Assembly: GCF_002531575.1 (NCBI RefSeq)
Contig: NZ_NWTI01000024.1
Coordinates: forward strand, 1 to 64,000
DNA: 64,000 bases
Direction of reading: 5' to 3'
Origin: Bradyrhizobium sp. Y36
Lineage (GTDB): Bacteria; Pseudomonadota; Alphaproteobacteria; Rhizobiales; Xanthobacteraceae
Below the pieces are notes generated by a model that searched no databases, was not told the DNA's origin, and worked only from the letters and a program-made list of their open reading frames with translations. Made by a program: the position numbers and the translations under genes. Positions 53,077-62,115 of the stretch are shown in pieces; positions within the stretch are counted from its first letter, which is position 1; each line of letters opens with the position of its first letter.

Positions 53077-54246
53077 CTACAGCACCACCCGCCGTCCCTC
53101 CTCCGCCGCCCAATAGCCGGCGTAGTTCACCTTGATCGTCTCATAGGCCAGCGCGAGATCCGACAGCGGCTGGCGGCCTGTGGCGACGCATTCCATGAAG
53201 TCCTGGATCTCCTGCAAGTAGCCGCGCGTCCATTCCTCCTCGAGGCAGACATATTGCCAGCCGGTTTTGCGGTCGACCTTTTCGGTGATGTAGACGCTCG
53301 CGAGCTTCTCCTCGCTGGTCTGGTAGCTCATCAGGTGATTGTTGGGCGTGATGTTGGCGAACAGCGAGCCGCCGGACGTGTAGGTCTCGATCAGGTTGCG
53401 CACACCGCCCATGATCATGTCGCCGGAGAACACGGTCGCCTTGGTGCCGTCGGAGAAGGTTGCCGTGAGCGTGCCCCAATCCTCGACGTCGATGGGATTG
53501 GCCTTGATGTAGACGCGCTCCTCCGGCTTGAGGCCGGCGGTGACGTTGCCGACATCGCAGGTGACGCTGGCGACGCGAATGGTTTCGCCGCGCGCCCTGG
53601 CCTCGACCTGCTTCAGATACAGCACGGCCGAGAGCGGATGGCAGCCCATGCGGATCAGCGAGCCGCCGCCCGTCATCGCCCATTGCGCGGCATGCGCCGC
53701 GTGCGAGCCGGAATGGCTCTCCTCGCCCTTCATGAACAGGATCTTGTCTTTCGTCGCCTTGACGATCTCCGCGGTCTTGGTCACTGCCGGCGCGTAAACC
53801 CAGTCCTCGGCATACATGAAGAGCTTTCCGGTGCGCTCGATCGCGGCGCGCGTCCTGTCCATCTCCTCGATCACGCGCTGGTACATCAGCGCCTTCGGCA
53901 CGTGCTTGCCGATCGGCTGCGCATCGCCGTCACGGCCGAAATAGCCGGCGAACGGCTTTTCGCAGATCACATGCTTGCCGGCCTGCATGGCGCCGACGAT
54001 CATCTCCGCATGAAGATTGGGCGGGGTGCAGATGTCGACGACGTCGAGCTCGCCGTCGGCGATCAGATCGGTGAAGCTGCGATAGACGCGCGGAATGCCG
54101 TGATGCCGCGCGAATTCGACGACGCGATCGCCGCGCGCGGCCACCGCCGCGACCTCGACGTCGACACCATAGACGCGCCGGAACGCATACATATGCAGCT
54201 CCGACACGAAGCCGCAGCCGACGAGTCCCACCCTGATCTTGGCCAT
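53077..54246 (-). CDS. Gfo/Idh/MocA-family oxidoreductase
   Basis: 389 residues. Rossmann start MAKIRVGLVGCGFVSELHMYAF (GxGxxxxxH variant), then DLDVVDICTPPNLHAEMIVGAMQAGKHVICEKPFAG, where EKP is the catalytic-lysine motif. The C-terminal beta domain contains GGGSLIRMGCHPLSAVLYL with the conserved GCH. NAD(P)-dependent oxidation of a sugar or inositol derivative is the family theme; the substrate is unknown. An insertion (GRDGDAQPIGKHVPK) follows the EKP loop. Single gene. Confidence 0.9.
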   Translation of the reverse strand: MAKIRVGLVGCGFVSELHMYAFRRVYGVDVEVAAVAARGDRVVEFARHHGIPRVYRSFTDLIADGELDVVDICTPPNLHAEMIVGAMQAGKHVICEKPFAGYFGRDGDAQPIGKHVPKALMYQRVIEEMDRTRAAIERTGKLFMYAEDWVYAPAVTKTAEIVKATKDKILFMKGEESHSGSHAAHAAQWAMTGGGSLIRMGCHPLSAVLYLKQVEARARGETIRVASVTCDVGNVTAGLKPEERVYIKANPIDVEDWGTLTATFSDGTKATVFSGDMIMGGVRNLIETYTSGGSLFANITPNNHLMSYQTSEEKLASVYITEKVDRKTGWQYVCLEEEWTRGYLQEIQDFMECVATGRQPLSDLALAYETIKVNYAGYWAAEEGRRVVL

Positions 54247-54290
54247 AGCGCCCCTCTTGCTCCAAGCGGCACTATAGCGCGCATGCCGGC

Positions 54291-54605
54291 CTATTCCACG
54301 GAGACTCGCACCACGCCGGCGCTCATCATGCCGAGCGCACGGGCGGCCGGCACCGAGAGGTCGACGATGCGGCCACGGATGAAGGGACCGCGATCATTGA
54401 CGCGGCATTGGATCGTTCGCCCGCTCCAGGACACTCTGAGGACGCTGCCGAACGGGCGCGTCCGATGGGCGCAGGTCAGCTCGCCGCCTTTACCGGCTTT
54501 TCCGTATCCATAGTACGACGCAAGCCCGCTTTCGGCCTGGGCGACAGAAAAGGCAGAAAGCAAAAAAGTGGCCAGGCAAAAACAAAGTATCATCTGCGCT
54601 CGCAC
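54291..54605 (-). CDS. RlpA-like double-psi beta-barrel protein
   Basis: 104 residues from a GTG at 54605 (GGGAG 7 bp upstream; ATG at 54593 is possible). A signal peptide (MILCFCLATFLLSAFSVAQA) is followed by a lone RlpA barrel: SGLASYYGYGKAGKGGELTCAHRTRPFGSVLRV and VNDRGPFIRGRIVDLSVPAARALGM, with the Asp in NDRGPF that is catalytic in lytic transglycosylases. There is no SPOR domain. It acts on peptidoglycan in the periplasm. Confidence 0.87.
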   Translation of the reverse strand: MRAQMILCFCLATFLLSAFSVAQAESGLASYYGYGKAGKGGELTCAHRTRPFGSVLRVSWSGRTIQCRVNDRGPFIRGRIVDLSVPAARALGMMSAGVVRVSVE

Positions 54606-54707
54606 GGCACCGCTCCCGGTTGGCCCTGCCCGGCGCTGCAAACTTGGCTGTGTTCCCTCTGGTTCCGGGAACCCTGCCGGGAACGCCGGCAGGGCCATCA
54701 CACTTTG

Positions 54708-55553
54708 TTACGAGCTGTGAAACACCAGCGTGCGGACCTCGATGCTTTCGCGCGGCGCGGCGCCGGCCGGCGTAGTCGGATCGACGAATGCGGTATGCGG
54801 CCCGAACCGCGTGCGGCCGTCGGTGGCGGAATCGTAGCACTTCAGCAGCAGCGCCTCGTCCGGCGTCATCTCGGGGACGTAGAACCAGCGGTGGTTCGGA
54901 TTGTATTTCACCGAATAGATCTCGCCGCGCCGGTTGGGATAGATCAGGTCGGAAGCGACGAGATCGTCAGGCGCAACCGTCGTGGCGTCGGCCATGGCGA
55001 GAGGCGAGTCGCGCAGGGGCCCACGGATCGGCCGCCACAGATTGATCACCTGCACGCGGCCCTTCAACAGCCGCTCGGCCTCGTCGGGCAGATGCTCGCG
55101 GACGCGATTGGCGCCGGAGACGACGGTCTGATCGACATGGACGCGCGTCGCCGGCTGGCGCGGGCCGCCGCCGCGGATATCCGGCGCGCCCTCGACACGC
55201 TTGCGCACGGTATGGTCGAAGATGACGACGCGGTCGGCCTTCAGCGTGGCGCGCAGGAACGCTTCGACGGCGGGATAGTAGACCGCCCTCACCTCGTCCT
55301 CGTCGTAGAAATCCTTCACCCGGGTCGGATGACGCAGCAGCGCAAAGCCCTCGCGATCGAGCGAGAAATTGTGCGCGATCAGTCGCGCGTCGAAGATCGG
55401 CACCTGGTGCGGCTCCGGCAACGACGTGCTCTTGGGCTCGCCGGGCGGAGGATCGAAGGCGTAGGTGCGCGGCTTGCCAGATGTCGGCGCGAGATAGTTG
55501 AGTTCGGCAGTGACGAAGGGAAGCGATTCGATTCTTGTTTCTTGCAGGCCCAT
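54708..55553 (-). CDS. CmcJ/NvfI family oxidoreductase
   Basis: 281 residues from the ATG at 55553 (GGGAG upstream). Core: VIFDHTVRKRV, then RVHVDQTVVSGANRVREHLP, INLWRPIRGPLRDSPLAMADA, HRWFYVPEMTPDEALLLKCYDS and AFVDPTTP. The H-x-D (VHVDQT) and later conserved His/Arg residues match this Fe(II)/2-oxoglutarate-related family, whose fungal members act in antibiotic and meroterpenoid synthesis. Bacterial substrates are unknown. Single gene. Confidence 0.85.
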   Translation of the reverse strand: MGLQETRIESLPFVTAELNYLAPTSGKPRTYAFDPPPGEPKSTSLPEPHQVPIFDARLIAHNFSLDREGFALLRHPTRVKDFYDEDEVRAVYYPAVEAFLRATLKADRVVIFDHTVRKRVEGAPDIRGGGPRQPATRVHVDQTVVSGANRVREHLPDEAERLLKGRVQVINLWRPIRGPLRDSPLAMADATTVAPDDLVASDLIYPNRRGEIYSVKYNPNHRWFYVPEMTPDEALLLKCYDSATDGRTRFGPHTAFVDPTTPAGAAPRESIEVRTLVFHSS

Positions 55554-55874
55554 GGCCGGTCTCCCGATGTGGTCGTGTGTTTGATTTTGCGGGAGTGCCG
55601 AGAGGCGCAAGAGGTGCGGTGCAAATAGCAATGAGGGTGTTGCCGAGGCTGAGGAATACAGCAGGAACGTTTCGAAAAACCGGCTGGTTTGGAACGTGTT
55701 CTTGCCGCTCACGGATGCTTGAGTGCTCGTGAGATCTCGTGCCCGGACGCGGCGCATCACGACGTGGTGTGCCGCAGAGCCGGGGCCCATCCAACCGAGA
55801 ACATTCCGCGAGACATGGGTCCCGGCTCTGCGCAGCCGCGTTTCACGCTGCAGCGCGTCCGGGACGAGGCTCGG
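55554..55874. other. Intergenic with GC-rich dispersed repeat
   Basis: Contains CCCGGACGCGGCGCATCACG and later GCTGCAGCGCGTCCGGG as imperfect ends of a palindromic unit (about 55740-55863) with GGTCCCGGCTCTGCG in the middle, similar in wording to the 38330-38460 region. No gene recognised. Confidence 0.5.
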
Positions 55875-56151
55875 CTACAATCCCGCGTTCGCAATCGCAA
55901 CGGAAAACGAGCGATCCACGATCTCCACCGCATCCAGCTTCTGCTTGATCAGGCGCTCAGCGCTTCCAGCAACGGGGCGGCCGCCGGAAACTCCTTCCAC
56001 TCGATCTTGTACGGCACGTCCTTGAGCACGCCGGCCGCTTCCATCACGGCCTGCGAATTGCCCTTCTGGTCGCCGGCGCGCAAGGTGGTTTGCGCGGCCG
56101 CCAGTTCAAGCGAACCGAGCAGCGCACGCCGGCCAGCATGAGGCGGATCAT
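55875..56151 (-). pseudogene. Broken sulfonate-binding protein gene (ssuA paralogue)
   Basis: The ATG at 56151 overlaps the monooxygenase stop. After an early frame change the sequence reads AGRRALLGSLELAAAQTTLRAGDQKGN and AVMEAAGVLKDVPYKIEWKEFPAAAPLLEALSA, the standard N-terminus of SsuA-type receptors, then TGA. In another frame LIKQKLDAVEIVDRSFSVAIA follows, a receptor C-terminus. So the signal-peptide region is frameshifted and about 200 internal residues are missing. It was the last gene of the sulfonate operon. Confidence 0.7.
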
Positions 56152-57248
56152 TCTGCCGCCTCGCCGCGAATGGCCTGACGCTTGGCGATCAGCTCGCGCG
56201 TCAGCGGGATCAGCTCGCGGCCGTATTCGATGGCGTCGATCAGGGGGTCGAAGCCGCGGATCAGGAAATGGCTGATGCCGAGGTCGTAATAATCGCCGAA
56301 GACTTCGGCAACCTGTTCGGGCGTGCCGACCAGCGCAGTGGTGTTGCTGTTGGCGCCGGTGAGCTTTGCGATCTCGGTCCACAGCCGCTTGTCGATACGG
56401 CTGCCCTGATCGGCGAGCGCGAGCAGGCGCCGTGCGCCGGCCGTGGCATGGCCATCGGCGGGCTTGCGATAGCCGGTCTTGTCCTGCAGCGCAGTGGCGC
56501 GCGCCAGGATCTCTTCCGCCTTCTCCCAGGCCTGCTTCTCGGTCGGGGCGATGATCGGGCGCACCGACAGGCTGAAGCGCGGCGTCGGCCGCCCCTGCCT
56601 CACTGCCGCGTTATGAACGCGCGAGGTGACATCGCGCACCTGGGCATAGGACTCGCCCCACAGCGCGAAGGTGTCGGCGTGCTTGCCGGCGACGTCGATC
56701 GCCGCGTCCGAGGCGCCGCCGAAATAGACGCGGATGCCTTCGGGCCGATACGGCTTCACCTGCGAGAAGGCATTCTCGACCTGGTAGTACCTGCCTTTGT
56801 AGGAGAACGGCTTGTCGCTGCTCCATTCCAGCTTGAGCACGTCGAGGAATTCGGACGTGCGGGCGTAGCGCTCGTCCTTGTCGTCGAGCGTGTTGCCGTC
56901 CTGCCGGAGCTCGGTGGCATTGCCGCCGGTGATGACGTGAAGCGCGACGCGGCCGCGGGAAAACTGGTCGAGCACCGCGAACTGCCGCGCCAGCAGCGTC
57001 GGCGCGGTGAAGCCCGGCCGCTGCGCGATCAGCACGTTGAGCTTCTTGGTGTGGCTCAGCACGTGCTGCGCGACCTGAAGCGCGTCGGGCGTCGTCGAAT
57101 GAAACGCCAGCAGCGCGCGGTCGAAGCCGGCATTCTCATGCGCCTTCGCCACGGTCTCGATGTGCGTGGGATTGAGGACCGGACCTTCGCGGACCACGGT
57201 CTCGGACGAATTGTTGTTGCTGATGAAGCCGATGAACTCGATCGACAT
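56148..57248 (-). CDS. ssuD: LLM-class flavin-dependent alkanesulfonate monooxygenase
   Basis: 366 residues. SsuD-type: MSIEFIGFISNNNSSE, FDRALLAFHSTTPDALQVAQHVLSHT, VLIAQRPGFTAPTLLARQFAVLDQFSRGRVALHVITGGN, VYFGGASDAAIDVAGKHADTFALWGE, NTTALVGTPEQVAEVFGDYYDLGISHFLIRGFDPL. It uses reduced FMN and O2 to split alkanesulfonates into aldehyde and sulfite. No flavin reductase (SsuE) gene is seen next to it. Part of the 56.1-61.3 kb operon. Confidence 0.9.
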   Translation of the reverse strand: MSIEFIGFISNNNSSETVVREGPVLNPTHIETVAKAHENAGFDRALLAFHSTTPDALQVAQHVLSHTKKLNVLIAQRPGFTAPTLLARQFAVLDQFSRGRVALHVITGGNATELRQDGNTLDDKDERYARTSEFLDVLKLEWSSDKPFSYKGRYYQVENAFSQVKPYRPEGIRVYFGGASDAAIDVAGKHADTFALWGESYAQVRDVTSRVHNAAVRQGRPTPRFSLSVRPIIAPTEKQAWEKAEEILARATALQDKTGYRKPADGHATAGARRLLALADQGSRIDKRLWTEIAKLTGANSNTTALVGTPEQVAEVFGDYYDLGISHFLIRGFDPLIDAIEYGRELIPLTRELIAKRQAIRGEAAE

Positions 57249-57269
57249 GATCGTCTCCCTGTTGAACTG

Positions 57270-58442
57270 TCAAAGCCCGAGCGCGGCGCGGCCGAGGCCG
57301 ATGCGCGTGGAATCGTCCTGCGGCGTGTGCACGCGGCCGCACAGCACGTCGCGATAGTGCCGCTCCAGCGGATTGGTCCGGCTGAGGCCGTGATTTCCGG
57401 TCAGCGACAGCGCGTCCTCGACCACGGCGACGGCATTGTTGGTCACGGTCAGCTTGACGACGTTGGATTCGCCGGCGGAGAGCTGGACGCCATCGTCGAA
57501 GTCGCGCGCGAACGTCTCGATCAGCCGCGCATTGACGGCGAGCCGCGCCTCGATCGCGCCCAGCATCTCCTGCGCGCGGGCCAGGGTCGCGAGCGGCGCG
57601 CCGAGGCTGGCGGGAACGCGCTGCTTCAGGAACGCGATCAGCCAGTCGCGCGCGGCGCGGGCGATGCCGTCATAGATGGCGGCGACGAAGATCGTGTGGA
57701 CCGTCGCCTGCGTGGCGTCGGGTCCGCGCCATTCGGCGGGCCTGCGCACATCGATCTCGGCATCGAGCGGGATCACGACGTCGTCGAAGACGACATCGTG
57801 GCTGCCGCTGGCGCGCAGGCCGTGATGGTCCCAGGTCTCGACGATGCGCGTCCCTGGCAAGCCCGCCGGCACCAGGAACTGACCGACGCGCGGCTCGGCT
57901 TCATCGGTCCGCGCCCAGACCAGATACCATTTCAGGATCGGCGAGCCCGTCGAATAGATCTTGTGGCCTGAGAGACGCCAGCCGGTCTCGGTGCGGCGCG
58001 CGATCGTCGCCGGCAGGCCGCCGCGCGCGGGTGAGCCGAGCTCCGGCTCGACACGGAGCGCATTGACGAGCGCGAGGCCCTCCACGCTCTCGCGCGCCAG
58101 CTTGCGCGACAGCCGCGCCGGCCAGGTCGGGCTGCGCGCCATCACGAGATGATTGATATAGTGCATCGAGAGCACCAGTGCGGTCGAGGGATCGGCCTTG
58201 CCGAGGATGCCGATGATTCGTGCCGCGTATTGCGCGCCGGCGCCGGCTCCGCCATGCGCCGCCGGCACGGTCAACGACAACAGGCCAGCCTCGGAGAGAT
58301 CGCGAAAATTCGCGAAGGGAAAGCTGCCGTTGCGGTCGTGCTCGGCCGCGCGCGCGGCAAACGTTTCGGCCAGCGCCTCGGCGCGGGCGACATAGTCCGG
58401 TTCGTGATGCGCCGGACGTCCCTTGGCGATCGAGGTCACCAT
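57270..58442 (-). CDS. Acyl-CoA dehydrogenase-like monooxygenase (DszC/SfnC type)
   Basis: 390 residues with the flavin fold of acyl-CoA dehydrogenases: NFRDLSEAGLLSLTVPAAHGGAGAG, RRTETGWRLSGHKIYSTGSP, VETWDHHGLRASGSHDVVFDDVVIP, NAVAVVEDALSLTGNHGLSR. Within sulfur operons this branch is usually an FMNH2-dependent monooxygenase (DszC, SfnC) rather than a dehydrogenase. The start overlaps the ssuB stop by 7 bp. Likely role: an extra desulfurisation step on a sulfone or sulfonate. Confidence 0.85.
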   Translation of the reverse strand: MVTSIAKGRPAHHEPDYVARAEALAETFAARAAEHDRNGSFPFANFRDLSEAGLLSLTVPAAHGGAGAGAQYAARIIGILGKADPSTALVLSMHYINHLVMARSPTWPARLSRKLARESVEGLALVNALRVEPELGSPARGGLPATIARRTETGWRLSGHKIYSTGSPILKWYLVWARTDEAEPRVGQFLVPAGLPGTRIVETWDHHGLRASGSHDVVFDDVVIPLDAEIDVRRPAEWRGPDATQATVHTIFVAAIYDGIARAARDWLIAFLKQRVPASLGAPLATLARAQEMLGAIEARLAVNARLIETFARDFDDGVQLSAGESNVVKLTVTNNAVAVVEDALSLTGNHGLSRTNPLERHYRDVLCGRVHTPQDDSTRIGLGRAALGL

Positions 58443-59233
58443 GTGGCGTCCAGTCCGAGCAGGCCGAGGATCTGGCGGCGCAAATCGGCAAGATAAGGAT
58501 CGCCGCGATGGCGCGGATAGGGCCGGTCGACGCGGATGTCGGCCTTCACGCGTGCCGGGCGGTCGCTGAACACGATGACGCGGTTGGCGAGCACCAGGGC
58601 TTCCTCGGCGTCATGCGTCACCAGCAGCGTGGTAAAGCCCTTGCGCTGCCAGAGCGCGACGATCTCGGCCTGCATGGTGATGCGGGTCAGCGAGTCCAGT
58701 TTTCCCAGGGGCTCGTCGAGGATCAGGATCTTGGGATCGTTGACCAGCGCCCGCGCCAGCGCGACGCGCTGGGCCATGCCGCCCGACAGCTGGTGCGGAT
58801 AGGCATTGCGGAACGACGACAGCCCGACGAGGTCGAGCGCGTCGTCGACGCGCTGACGCTGGCTCTTCAGAATGCCCTGGGCCTCGAGGCCCAGGGCGAC
58901 GTTGTCCCAGACCGACCGCCAGGGAAACAAGGTCGGATCCTGGAACACGACGACGCGGGACGGATGCGGCCGCGTGATGCGGCTGTCGTCTTCCCGCAAG
59001 CGTCCCGCCCTGGGCTTGTCGAGGCCGGCGACCAGGCGCAACAAGGTCGACTTGCCGCAGCCGGAGGGACCGAGCAGCGCGACGAACTCGCCTGATACGA
59101 CGGAGATGCTGACATCGCTGAGGACGGGCAACTCCGCACCGTCGATGTCGAAGGCGTGACTGACCTGCTCGATGTCGAGCGCGGCGCCGGCGGCGGGATG
59201 CGTCACGACTTCGGCGAGAGCGGTGGCTACCAT
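58436..59233 (-). CDS. ssuB: Sulfonate ABC transporter ATPase
   Basis: 265 residues from the ATG at 59233 (AAGGGAACC upstream). Walker A LLGPSGCGKSTLLR, Q-loop VVFQDPTLFPWRSV, signature QLSGGMAQRVALARAL, Walker B ILILDEPLGKLD, switch His THDAEEA. The order and the LFPWRSVWDNVALGL text match the nitrate/sulfonate/taurine ATPase group. Overlaps ssuC and the next gene. Confidence 0.92.
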   Translation of the reverse strand: MVATALAEVVTHPAAGAALDIEQVSHAFDIDGAELPVLSDVSISVVSGEFVALLGPSGCGKSTLLRLVAGLDKPRAGRLREDDSRITRPHPSRVVVFQDPTLFPWRSVWDNVALGLEAQGILKSQRQRVDDALDLVGLSSFRNAYPHQLSGGMAQRVALARALVNDPKILILDEPLGKLDSLTRITMQAEIVALWQRKGFTTLLVTHDAEEALVLANRVIVFSDRPARVKADIRVDRPYPRHRGDPYLADLRRQILGLLGLDATW

Positions 59234-60249
59234 TTCACGGTTCCCTTCTGCCAGACCAGAAGCCGGTCGCGGATCGCAAACAGCAGCGTGATCGCGCCGG
59301 AGCAGAGCAGCGACATCACGATCAGCGCCGCATACATGTTGGAATAGGCGGCCCAGCCCTGCGCCCATTGCAGGTACCAGCCGAGCCCGGCCTTGACGCC
59401 GATCATCTCGGCGACGACGAGCACGGCAAAGGACGAGCCGAGCCCCATGAACAGGCCGACGAAGACGTGCGGCAGCGCCGCGGGGATCGCGACCTTCAGC
59501 ACCAGGAAGGACGGCTTGGCGCCGAGCGTGCGCGCGACGTCGTAATAGGCGTTGCTGACGCTCGCGACACCGGACCAAGTCAGCACCGTGACGGGAAAGC
59601 CGGTCGCAAGCGCAATCAGGAAGGTCGAGGCGCTCCAGCTCGACGGAAAGGTGAAGAAGGCGATCGGCAGCCAGGCGGTCGCCGGCAGCGGGCCGATGAA
59701 GCGCAGCACCGGGTGCACCCAATAGCCGACCGCGCGCGACCAGCCGATCGAGACGCCGGTCAGGAAGCCGACCGTCGCACCGATCAGGTAGCCGCCGAGC
59801 TGCAGCTTCACGGACGCGAACACGCTGTCGAGCAGCTTTGGCAGATCGTCGGTGTAGACCTCGATGATCGCCTGCGGCGGCGGGAAGAACGGCAGCGGCA
59901 GCCAGGCGAATTTCGCGGTCGCGAGCTCCCACACGGTCAGGAACGCGCCGAGCGCGACCAGCCACGGCGCCCGCTTGTGCAGCGCCTTGCCGGCCGACCC
60001 CAGATAGTCGGCACCGACGGTGCCGAACAGTGCGACGGCCGCGATCACGAAGGCCGCGATGCCGAGCGAATGCGTGCGCGACCAGTCACCGACATCCGTC
60101 CACCACAGGCAGGACAGGCCGAAGGCGATCCAGGCGATGCTGGCGAGCACGCCGGCGCCGGAGTCCTTCACCCAGGCGGTGAGCAGCGGCGCGCGCGAGA
60201 CACGCGGCGCACCGGAGGCGAGGCCGTCAGACAGCGAATACGTCGACAT
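59227..60249 (-). CDS. ssuC: Sulfonate ABC transporter permease
   Basis: 340 residues from the ATG at 60249 (GGAG upstream). Five to seven membrane spans; SsuC-type permease core: WELATAKFAWLPLPFFPPPQAI, SVKLQLGGYLIGATVGFLTGVSIGWS, RFIGPLPATAWLPIAFFTFP, YYDVARTLGAKPSFLVLKVAIPAALPHVFVGL (the EAA loop). It has an unusually long N-terminal part with two extra hydrophobic segments (about 45-110). Overlaps both neighbours. Confidence 0.9.
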   Translation of the reverse strand: MSTYSLSDGLASGAPRVSRAPLLTAWVKDSGAGVLASIAWIAFGLSCLWWTDVGDWSRTHSLGIAAFVIAAVALFGTVGADYLGSAGKALHKRAPWLVALGAFLTVWELATAKFAWLPLPFFPPPQAIIEVYTDDLPKLLDSVFASVKLQLGGYLIGATVGFLTGVSIGWSRAVGYWVHPVLRFIGPLPATAWLPIAFFTFPSSWSASTFLIALATGFPVTVLTWSGVASVSNAYYDVARTLGAKPSFLVLKVAIPAALPHVFVGLFMGLGSSFAVLVVAEMIGVKAGLGWYLQWAQGWAAYSNMYAALIVMSLLCSGAITLLFAIRDRLLVWQKGTVKW

Positions 60250-61327
60250 AGATGCGCTCCGCGAATTTGGCCGTGTCGGTGCTCGGCTTGAAAACCTGCA
60301 CGCTCTTGAGATCGTCGGCATACGCCTTCAGCTCGCGCTTCAGCACGTCGCCGACGGGATGGTGATGGTGGGTGTGGTAGCGCACCATGCCCTCGATATC
60401 GGCGAGCGTGGCCGCCTTCGGCGCGTAGGGCTGGAACGACCTTGCCGCAACCGTTGCATTCTGCGCGGTGAACATCGCGGCATCGAGCAGCGCCTGGGTG
60501 ATGGCGCGCGCGACCTGAGGCTCTTCGCGCACGAGCGAGCCGCGCAGGCCGAGGATACAGCAGCTCTTCTCGCGGAATTCGCCGTCGAGATTAGAGGCGA
60601 CTTCCTTGTACTGCGTGTCCTTGAGCCAGAGATAGGCGAGCGGATCGGAGGACAGGAACGCCTGCACCTCGCCCTTCTCCACCGCGACGTTGAGCAAATT
60701 GCCGGGATAGGCGCGCCAGTCGACGTCCTTGACCGGATCGATGCCGAGCTTGGCGAGCTGGATCGAGAAGAAATTCTTGTCGGGTCCGGCGAGATCGCCG
60801 ACCGCAACGATCTTGCCCTTGAGATCGGCGAGCTTGCTCACGTTGGAGTCGGTGCGCGACAGCACGCGCATGCAACCGCCATGGGTGCCGGCGGCGATCT
60901 TGACGTCAAAACCCTGCTCCAGCGGCTTCAGCCAGCGCAGCGCCATGCCGAGGCCGGCGTCGCTCTTGCCCGTCGCGATGGCCTCGAGCAACTGGTCGGT
61001 GGAGCCGGAATAATTGACGAGCTCGACGTCGAGATTGTGCTTCTGGAAGAAGCCGTGCTCGATGGCGACAGGCACCGGCGCGAGGCACACCGCGCCGGCA
61101 TTCCACGACAGCTTCAGCTTGCGCGGCGCGCCGGAGAGCGCGGGCGCATCGGACGCGGTCCGGCACAGCGGAAATTCCGAGAAGTCGACGCCGGTCGCAA
61201 TCCCGCGCGGCGCGAAGGCCTGTGCGCCCAGCGCGCCGAGCGGCGCGGCGAAGGCCGCCGCAAGGCCGCCCTGGAGCAGATGGCGCCGATCGAGCCTCGA
61301 TCTTCCGCGCTTGTCGTCGTTGGTCAT
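60227..61327 (-). CDS. ssuA: Sulfonate/nitrate-type ABC substrate-binding protein
   Basis: 366 residues from the ATG at 61327 (GGAGTGGGG upstream). Tat-like signal LDRRHLLQGGLAAAFAAPLGALGAQAFA. NMT1/THI5-like receptor: LKLSWNAGAVCLAPVPVAIEHGFFQKHNLDVELVNYSGSTDQLLEAIATGKSD and GKIVAVGDLAGPDKNFFSIQLAKLG. It contains CRTAS and CCIL cysteines, and a His-rich HTHHHHPVGD stretch near 310 that could bind metal. First gene of the operon; the intact receptor, while two paralogue fragments flank the operon. Confidence 0.85.
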   Translation of the reverse strand: MTNDDKRGRSRLDRRHLLQGGLAAAFAAPLGALGAQAFAPRGIATGVDFSEFPLCRTASDAPALSGAPRKLKLSWNAGAVCLAPVPVAIEHGFFQKHNLDVELVNYSGSTDQLLEAIATGKSDAGLGMALRWLKPLEQGFDVKIAAGTHGGCMRVLSRTDSNVSKLADLKGKIVAVGDLAGPDKNFFSIQLAKLGIDPVKDVDWRAYPGNLLNVAVEKGEVQAFLSSDPLAYLWLKDTQYKEVASNLDGEFREKSCCILGLRGSLVREEPQVARAITQALLDAAMFTAQNATVAARSFQPYAPKAATLADIEGMVRYHTHHHHPVGDVLKRELKAYADDLKSVQVFKPSTDTAKFAERIYVDVFAV

Positions 61328-61610
61328 TCGTCCCCACTCCTGCGCTGGCACGGCTCCGCTGGTTGCGCAACGGTTCACGTTGCGCATGTTCCGTGCGGAG
61401 CTGCGTTGAGAGAAATTTGTTCCGGCGGCATTTCAGCGCCGCGTTGATGCGATGCGCAAATCATGCGGCGCGCCCGCCGCATCGTCAATGAAATGGAATT
61501 TCGAATGTGGTGCGAAGCGAAGTCATTCTCTCCATCGACATGCGCGGGAACGACGAAACGATTTTCGCCGATGCATCGCGCGGCGCCGTGCGCTTGCGGC
61601 CCGCATCCTG

Positions 61611-62000
61611 CTTCACCTCCACAAGGCGCAGGTGATCGCCGACGGCGAAGGCCTGACGCCGACGATCATCCTCATCGTCGCCTCCGACAACGCCATCGCC
61701 ACCAAGCGCGCGGCGGTGCAGGACCTGGTGCAGCGGTTGAACAAGCCGCGGCTATGGTCGCTGGATCACATCGGCGAATACGCGGGGAGCACGGCAGAGC
61801 TGACCAAGCTGCCCGAGGACATGCTGCTGTCGGCCGACACCGCGCAGCGCACCAGCCCGATCGTGATCGACGAGAACGTGGTCAGGGAAATCCAGCAAGC
61901 GTCCGACCGCTCGACGCGCGACGGCATTTTGCCGAAGACGCTCGACGTCAGCAAGGCCGTCGACCGCAGCTTCACGGCTGCGGCCGCCGGATCGAACTAG
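61611..62000 (+). pseudogene. C-terminal half of an SsuA-like receptor
   Basis: Reads LHLHKAQVIADGEGLTPTIIL, ASDNAIATKRAAVQDLVQRL, WSLDHIGEYAGSTAELTKL, then SPIVIDENVVREIQQASDR and ILPKTLDVSKAVDRSFTAAAAGSN, an intact receptor C-terminus of about 130 residues with no N-terminal half. Upstream (61452-61610) the frame is open but shows no family sequence. It lies on the opposite strand to the operon, at its other end from the 55.9-kb fragment. Confidence 0.65.
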
Positions 62001-62115
62001 GCGAAGGCGGCGGGACGCTCAGGCTCAAGGCCGGGCCGCTGCATCTCGCCGCGATCGTGCTCGTGCATGTCGCCTGCATGAGCCTGATCGTCTGGCTCTC
62101 GCTCTAGCGAGGCGC

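Noticed and set aside
62010..62107. Short hydrophobic frame ending SLIVWLSL after the receptor fragment
   Set aside because: No start codon or ribosome site in a sensible place; probably chance or part of the decayed region.
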